Below, piece after piece: positions 30,401 to 34,355 of a DNA stretch of 34,355 nucleotides. The stretch spans positions 7,108-41,462 of the forward strand of contig NZ_QAII01000142.1 of the NCBI RefSeq assembly GCF_003060965.1, written 5' to 3'. Numbering within the stretch: the stretch's first letter is position 1; each line of letters opens with the position of its first letter. The notes beneath the pieces are model-generated. The model was given only the letters and a program-made list of their open reading frames with translations. It made no database searches and was not told the DNA's origin. This stretch comes from Caulobacter sp. HMWF025. Its GTDB lineage: Bacteria; Pseudomonadota; Alphaproteobacteria; Caulobacterales; Caulobacteraceae. Position numbers and translations under genes: made by a program.

Positions 30401-32918
30401 TCCATGCCTGCGCCGCTTGCAGCGAGATGCCGAGCGCATTGCAAAAGACCATGTCGCGCAAGCGCCAACCTTGGACCTTCGTCGCCACCTCTTGCTTTGT
30501 AGGTTGGAGCCCGCGCTTGACACCCAGCTGCGTCAGGAACGTCGTCCAAAGCTCCGTATTGCCACCTACCTTCAGCGAGTAGTGCGTCTTGGGTGCCAAC
30601 CGTCTCTTCCCAAGTGCGACGACATCGGCGCTCGTCGGGGGCGCTGCGTTCAAAAATCTCTGCAGCAGCCGACCACTCGTCTCCTCAGGCCAAGTCTCCG
30701 AAAATATCGCCTCGCCGGCTTCGATGAACTCTCCGTCCATCGTCGGCACCAAGAAGCGATGGGAGGGCTGCAGTTGGAAGCCCCGCCCCGTCTCCTGAGG
30801 CCGGCGCCAGATCTGGAACGCCCAACGCAGACCGGCCGCCCTGGGCGCGGCACGATGATCGGCGCGCACCACGCGCGAAAGCTGGGTCAGGATGGTCTCG
30901 CGGTCAAATTCGAGCACGAGCCCCTGTTTTTCGAGATATCCCCGCGCTTCCGAAAGCTCGCCATGCCACTCAAGGGCGTCCGACAGGAACGCAAAGTTAT
31001 CGGCCAGGCTCTGGGGCGGCGACAATTGCTCCGGGTCGGCTTTGTCGCCACCGCGCCGGGCCGGTGGCGAAAAGACGGCGACAGCGATAGGCGCGCGCCG
31101 CCGCCGCTTGGTGGCCGCCTGGATTTCGGGCGCCGCGGCCATGGCAGCCCGCAGCTTGCCGTCGGCGCACAGCAACACAGGTTTGCCGGCAAGGACATGG
31201 CCGGATTTGTCGAGCAACTCGACTAGATCCTTATAATAGGCTGACCATCGGGCTGTGGAAGGCAGTTTTGCGGCGGCGATGTCCTGGGCGACCTGAACGG
31301 CCAGCGTGCCCCGTTCCATTGCATTGGGCGCTTCCGAATAGCCGGCGACGTGCTTGGCCAGATAGGCGGTCAGAATGGGAGCACGAAATTCCAGTCCTGG
31401 CCAGATCGGAGAGGCTCCCGTTGTTTGCGCAAGGGCCGCGGCGGTTTGGACGCCGAATGTCCGGCTCTTGTTCGTCCATTGCCGAGCCGCGACCGCTCGC
31501 GCCCAGCCCACGCCTTCGACCTCATCGGCGAACGTCAGCACCGGAACGACGGGCGCCTGGCCCAGATTGACCGCGCCGAGGCGCGTGGCGATGCGGCGGC
31601 CTATTTCCGCCGGCAGGTCCTCCAGGGTTTGAAGGCTGTCGACCTTCCGCCAGCACATCAGGTCCACGACCATGCGCGCGCGTTCTTGCGGATCAATGTC
31701 GAGCTCAAAATCGGCGTCGGGACCGACCAGGCGGGCAACCGTATCGGCCGCAAGATGGGCCGCAGCCTTCAACAGCACCGCGTTGAGGTGAACCGACGCA
31801 TCCAAATTCTTGCGGTTGGAGCTTGGGAAGAAGCTTCCATGCAAATAGCCGGAAAACGGCGCTACGGCTTCTTCCCCCATCGGGAGAAAGGTGTAGAGGC
31901 GCGGCGTGGCCACCACGCCGTCCAGCCGTACGGCCAGGGCCACCTCCCCCTCGCCTTCCCACTTGAGCCAATGTTTGTGCAGTTGCTTCTTCTCAACGCC
32001 GTCCAGGACGCACGCCGTCATGGTCGCCTCGGCGATGCGCCTGCGCGAGATCATGTAGCGCCCGGCGGTTCCTAGGTCCGCAATAGACACCTCCCCGCTA
32101 TGCCGTTCATGTCGCTCAAGGCTCAGGGCCCGGCGTTCGACCCCATGTTCATCGATCAGGCGCACGGTCAGGCGCTCGAGCCTGGAGAGAAAAAGCAAGA
32201 CGGGCGCTTTTTGCGCCTGAAGTTCTGCGATCTCGCTCAAGACATCCTGCGCGGCGGCCTCGGAGCGGACCGGCAGCGCAATGACGGTCGCAAATCCTCG
32301 CTTTGCGAAGGCCCGCACCGCTTCAGGCTGTTCTTTCAACCAGATCGGGACGTGGAAGAGCGGAAGATCCTGTCGCGCCAGTTCACGATGGCGCTCGTTT
32401 CCGAGCAACGCTTGCAGGTCCTCGGCCTGCGCGAAGCGGAAGCAGAACCCTTCGAAACCATGCCCCCCGGCCCAATCGCCGGCTTGCGAATAGACGGCCG
32501 GGGAATCGCAGATGTGACCCACGCTGCGAAATCCAAGGCCCTTGTTGCCAATGGATTCGCCGGGGGGCTTGCTCGAGAGTCCCATGTTTCTCAGGGCGTC
32601 GACATTCTTCTCCGAAAAGGGTGCGCCGCGGTTGGCGACATAGAGAACCCCTCCAGTCCCGCACCGATCGAACAGGACTTCGATCTCACCGTCAGACCGG
32701 CCGTTGGGATGAACGTCGTTGGCGTTCTGGATCAGCTCGATCAGAAACCGGCCGTGGTAATCGGCGGCTATGGCTTCGCCCATGCTGGCCGCGCCGGCAT
32801 AAATGGGCGACAGATAGTCCCCGTGTTCGTCGATCGTGCCGACGAAGCTTTCGAGCGCGCGCTTTGTCGCCCTTTCGATATAGGCGGAATAGGTTCCCGC
32901 AGGATCGGTGTCGTACAT
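27450..32918 (-). CDS. Giant Hsp90-like (sacsin-type) ATPase with C-terminal DUF3883-type nuclease domain
   Basis: 1822 residues from the ATG at 32918; a TTG 16 codons upstream (32966) is the other option. The N-terminal GHKL domain shows the N box ELIQNAND (61-68), ANRGAPF (95-101) and SIGNKGLGFRSV (122-133), as in sacsin-like ATPases. A long, largely uncharacterised middle (about 300-1650) is followed by a glycine-rich linker (near SGGGGGGGAND). The C-terminal domain (about 1700-1822) has GRLGELAVRHWLM, GYDFAINVGRQVWQIEVKAS with D and ExK residues, i.e. a DUF3883/PD-(D/E)XK-like nuclease site. Proteins of this architecture are predicted phage-defence factors. It lies alone at the end of the island. 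Confidence 0.82.
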   Translation of the reverse strand: MYDTDPAGTYSAYIERATKRALESFVGTIDEHGDYLSPIYAGAASMGEAIAADYHGRFLIELIQNANDVHPNGRSDGEIEVLFDRCGTGGVLYVANRGAPFSEKNVDALRNMGLSSKPPGESIGNKGLGFRSVGHICDSPAVYSQAGDWAGGHGFEGFCFRFAQAEDLQALLGNERHRELARQDLPLFHVPIWLKEQPEAVRAFAKRGFATVIALPVRSEAAAQDVLSEIAELQAQKAPVLLFLSRLERLTVRLIDEHGVERRALSLERHERHSGEVSIADLGTAGRYMISRRRIAEATMTACVLDGVEKKQLHKHWLKWEGEGEVALAVRLDGVVATPRLYTFLPMGEEAVAPFSGYLHGSFFPSSNRKNLDASVHLNAVLLKAAAHLAADTVARLVGPDADFELDIDPQERARMVVDLMCWRKVDSLQTLEDLPAEIGRRIATRLGAVNLGQAPVVPVLTFADEVEGVGWARAVAARQWTNKSRTFGVQTAAALAQTTGASPIWPGLEFRAPILTAYLAKHVAGYSEAPNAMERGTLAVQVAQDIAAAKLPSTARWSAYYKDLVELLDKSGHVLAGKPVLLCADGKLRAAMAAAPEIQAATKRRRRAPIAVAVFSPPARRGGDKADPEQLSPPQSLADNFAFLSDALEWHGELSEARGYLEKQGLVLEFDRETILTQLSRVVRADHRAAPRAAGLRWAFQIWRRPQETGRGFQLQPSHRFLVPTMDGEFIEAGEAIFSETWPEETSGRLLQRFLNAAPPTSADVVALGKRRLAPKTHYSLKVGGNTELWTTFLTQLGVKRGLQPTKQEVATKVQGWRLRDMVFCNALGISLQAAQAWKADILAENAHAMAMTPTSEYFIRGEILWMPGQGDVAEFSRECLEYYAQLVIGWLGEAQPTYWDLNVHHYHFIHDDARTWPTPLKSFLRSAAWVPADEPSVSGGRRVLARPSDIWMAPEAGDRFPSFLRRPAVPVMRALERAGPNQIQILQARGGLHIFDDPNGLVDQAVFLAEQYAKEGFDRYFERRLLNLYFATWRKIAERFGRGQLGTQAHPPHILLARRGADTEVVRPALIAQGDEPFYVRDGDDETAVSLLEAAGRLLFDARTDHVGVGNVMRAFYGEKVRLLSQVNYAMSVDGRDVGEGEVAPIVVRWPRLKGMVAVAMEALKGPEAQRLPADRHAIIDRLERLLFQGAATIGFKIDGLDVDQEVDGRSAFALKTADGRAIVVCRTTGPANWSVLDEALGALCEAIDQPVLESVLRILLLGQRSAGAAPTEAAFTDLDLEDMCGTLRLSRSARRAVRETLGAGLERHLPWLRALLYMADGSEALDTFVVREAEVVKDIADLRRAISPWLGPLERDADQVLEACKTALTIAELRDALGLDFEALNLALIAVGEKPDTYAELHVGLVVGYAGAHDLEITDLLRAAYAPTLSEGSLAPQYAQAREAARALSPDPDWLLKYKEVPDALIRAHIDLWLQAHGALPLGSDPPGLEALDRVRRTNVAALKVFVESAGPLVRAWSKTRATPHQIWREADGGLAGLRALLDQSGAFDWRTLNSEDLLAWTDRVGAWPPSMDLTLDRTVHKIVERDIAAEQAQANLAAEARRKAARSVPFNGRPVDPEGADWAALEAELVQCLSPKLFATPLGRKAGLAPARGKVGGSNAPASGGGGGGGANDVPSQKTDMIGRLGELAVRHWLMRKASDQDIDAAWKSKIGEQFTSRPGNDGLGYDFAINVGRQVWQIEVKASLNDPLSFKMGETEVRAGRAAARARSGVQYWIAYVSNLSTPAHARVEMIPNPMSEEGEAVLDLLGQGLRYGFRRS

Positions 32919-33210
32919 CGCAGGCTTGTTCCGCCTCTCAACGACGCTACCGTCGACTTTCGTCAAGATAAGCCAATACGCACAGCCCAGACAATGTTTT
33001 CGAGCAGTCGACTTTCACGCTTTGGCACCCCGGCTGGATCTACTGAAGAATCCCTTTCAGCGGTCGCCCATTTCTCCGCCAACAACCGGACCGTTCCCAA
33101 GGTTGCCTAAGCGTTAGCTCCGGTCTATCGAGAGTGAGTGCCTACCACCGTCATAGAAGCGTAACTGTCCAGAGGCTTAGCCGACGGGGCTTCGACGGAC
33201 GCGTCATTCG

Positions 33211-33221
33211 CCCCCCCCCCC
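33211..33221 (+). repeat. Poly-C tract of 11
   Basis: An uninterrupted C11 run in a non-coding region. Its length makes both slippage and sequencing error likely. Confidence 0.8.
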
Positions 33222-33253
33222 ACGAGTTACAACCCTCTGCCAACAATCCATCA

Positions 33254-33281
33254 CAGTGCATTTCTCTAAATATACACTATC
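33254..33281 (+). repeat. Boundary repeat, copy 3
   Basis: CAGTG (33254-33258), a 16-base spacer and CACTATC (33275-33281). Over 28 bases it shares 22 with the copy at 11120, including the TACACTATCG end. The left arm is weaker than in the other copies. Confidence 0.55.
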
Positions 33282-33397
33282 GCATATCCGCCGCCCGCGA
33301 GTGGCGTTTAGGCTTCGATCAAGACCGAGCCTCTAGTTCACACTTCGAGTGATTTTTTCGAATAGACAGTAGTTCAAATCCGGGATGGCATCTCTGC

Positions 33398-33730
33398 CTA
33401 GTATTCCTCCGCCAGCATGATCGTCATCACGCGCGTGCATCGGAGGGGATCTTCGGGGCGATCGCAGCCGGTCATCAGATCAGCGTTGTAGTAGTCGATC
33501 TTCCAAAACACCCTCTGGCCACAAACATCGACGGCTCCAAAGTCGTGCTCGTCATAGGGATCGTTGTCCGGATTAAAGTCTGCGAACTGGCTTACCGCGG
33601 CGAGGACCGCCCTAAGGAAATCACCGCCCTCCGCAGTGATGCCTGGCGTCACCATTACTCGCCCACCGATGAGCTCGCGACGCAGTTTGTCATTCAGCGC
33701 CCGAATGGACGCCGTTTTGGCATTGATCAT
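33398..33730 (-). CDS. DUF3768-domain protein
   Basis: 110 residues. The sequence has the typical DUF3768 layout: IRALNDKLRRELIGGRVMVT at the N-terminus, then NDPYDEHDFGAV, FWKIDYYNADL and RVMTIMLAEEY at the end. The function of the family is unknown; it is common on alphaproteobacterial islands and plasmids. GGGA precedes the ATG. It is the third gene of the minus-strand run after the integrase and the small ORF. Confidence 0.88.
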   Translation of the reverse strand: MINAKTASIRALNDKLRRELIGGRVMVTPGITAEGGDFLRAVLAAVSQFADFNPDNDPYDEHDFGAVDVCGQRVFWKIDYYNADLMTGCDRPEDPLRCTRVMTIMLAEEY

Positions 33731-33767
33731 GATGTTTCCCGATTTTTAGCGCGTCGCGCTTGAAGGC

Positions 33768-33995
33768 TCAGACCAGGTCAGCGAGCCGCTTGATGCTGAG
33801 AAGCAGAACTAGACCCGTTGCTGAGAACTGGCGGTCTGTAGCGATGGCGTGGTCGCGAATATCGCGTTCGATCAAGATGCTAATTCGGTTGCCCGTTTCC
33901 AGATCGATGCCATTGAACCGGAGATCGTGGACGCCCTGAACATCCTCCAGCGCGACCGCTACCGGCTGGATATCGGCGATGGATTTGAGATTCAC
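33768..33995 (-). CDS. Small hypothetical protein with GTG start
   Basis: 75 residues (first residues (M)NLKSIADIQPVAVALEDV). An ideal Shine-Dalgarno AGGAGGT lies 6 bases before the GTG at 33995, which decides the start against the longer frame that overlaps the integrase. No family was recognised. It begins 10 bp after the integrase stop, so it is probably cotranscribed with it. Confidence 0.65.
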   Translation of the reverse strand: MNLKSIADIQPVAVALEDVQGVHDLRFNGIDLETGNRISILIERDIRDHAIATDRQFSATGLVLLLSIKRLADLV

Positions 33996-34005
33996 GGCCC
34001 ACCTC

Positions 34006-34355
34006 CTACAGGTACTGGACCAAGCGACGCTGCGCGTCGGTGTCACCATCGATGTAACGCTGTGTCGTCTCGATAGAACGGTGCCCAGCGAGTAGCTGGA
34101 CGTCCCGCAAGCTCGCGCCCGCACGGTGTGCTGATCGAGCCGCGTTGGTGATGAACGTGCGCCGCCCGCTATGTGACGAACAGCCAACGGCTCCGATCTC
34201 GCGATAGAGCGAGCTAAACCAATTGACGATGCTGTTTGCGCGCAGCGCTCCATCTTTGGCTGATCGAATGACGGGACCTACGCCATCCGTGGCCCGCAGA
34301 AGTGCGGAGAGCGCGGATCTGAGATCTGGGTGAAGCGGCACCCGTCGCCCGCCCC
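34006..34355 (-). CDS. Tyrosine recombinase/integrase, C-terminal part (runs off right edge)
   Basis: The minus strand is open to the window edge, so the gene start lies outside. The visible part (about 116 residues) carries the end of the catalytic domain: RRVPLHPDLRSALSALL, then HSGRRTFITNAA (H-x2-R of the catalytic set), LLAGHRSIETTQRY with the third histidine and the nucleophile tyrosine. It belongs to phage-type integrases and probably moves the island or part of it. The attachment site is not in the window or not recognised. Confidence 0.9.
   Translation of the reverse strand, partial: GGRRVPLHPDLRSALSALLRATDGVGPVIRSAKDGALRANSIVNWFSSLYREIGAVGCSSHSGRRTFITNAARSAHRAGASLRDVQLLAGHRSIETTQRYIDGDTDAQRRLVQYL

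Larger units (their letters stand above)
32919..33397. other. Intergenic region with boundary repeat copy 3 and poly-C tract
   Basis: About 480 bases upstream of the giant ATPase gene. It contains its promoter (not resolved), an 11-base C run (33211-33221) and the boundary repeat copy at 33254-33281. No supported gene was found. Confidence 0.4.

Noticed and set aside
29382-31226. 614-codon plus-strand ORF inside the giant ATPase gene
   Set aside because: Arg/His/Gln-rich, no recognisable domain, fully antisense to a gene with clear GHKL and nuclease motifs. Long antisense frames are common in GC-rich DNA.
33996-34253. N-terminal extension of the 75-residue ORF
   Set aside because: The extension overlaps the integrase in another frame. 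A strong AGGAGGT before the GTG at 33995 marks the true start.
1-34355. CRISPR arrays and tRNA genes
   Set aside because: No regularly spaced repeats and no tRNA-like cloverleaf or conserved T-loop sequence were noticed. No search tool was run.

Overview
The window is high-GC alphaproteobacterial DNA. TonB-dependent receptor usage, codon bias and family content (DUF3768, alphaproteobacterial-type XRE regulator, DUF2306 protein) suggest Caulobacteraceae or a close relative; this is inference, because no rRNA or other phylogenetic marker is present. No tRNA, rRNA or CRISPR array was seen.

Layout. (1) 1-8629 looks like ordinary chromosome: the N-terminal part of a TolC-type efflux lipoprotein (runs off the left edge), a divergent OmpR-type response regulator/histidine kinase pair, a convergent three-gene operon (TonB-dependent receptor, class A PAP2 acid phosphatase, beta-propeller protein), and a CDF-type cation transporter. 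A 19-bp operator-like palindrome occurs both upstream of the efflux gene and upstream of the receptor operon, so one regulator, possibly the encoded two-component system, may link them. (2) 8630-11600 is a transition into accessory DNA: a small HUH-endonuclease-like protein next to a dense palindrome cluster, and a basic protein of unknown function. (3) 11600-17518 is a cargo block: XRE regulator, DUF2306 membrane protein, lipoprotein, serine hydrolase, and a LysR gene divergent from a cupin-MFS pair. A 163-bp control region is duplicated in front of the DUF2306 operon and the cupin-MFS operon. (4) 17519-27210 is defence-island-like, mostly minus strand: a zinc-ribbon/HEPN protein with a companion gene, flanked by 64-bp direct repeats; a frameshifted CoiA-like nuclease; a compact four-gene cluster (repeat protein, PD-(D/E)XK-like protein, 937-residue protein with a MinD/ParA-like P-loop plus a second P-loop NTPase, small helical partner); a GIY-YIG protein; a solo HEPN-like protein. 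(5) 27090-27407 holds relics, including a serine recombinase cut off after its N-terminus. (6) 27450-33000 is a giant Hsp90-like ATPase with a C-terminal DUF3883-type nuclease domain. (7) The right edge carries a DUF3768 protein, a small ORF and the C-terminal part of a tyrosine integrase.

A degenerate ~29-bp interrupted palindrome (GATAGTG-N16-CACTATC type) recurs near 8734, 11120, 17520 and 33254, i.e. at the borders between these modules. The most likely undescribed system is the four-gene ParA-like/P-loop/nuclease cluster at 20780-25150. The second candidate is the repeat-flanked zinc-ribbon HEPN pair at 17760-19548. All defence roles are inferred from domains and context.
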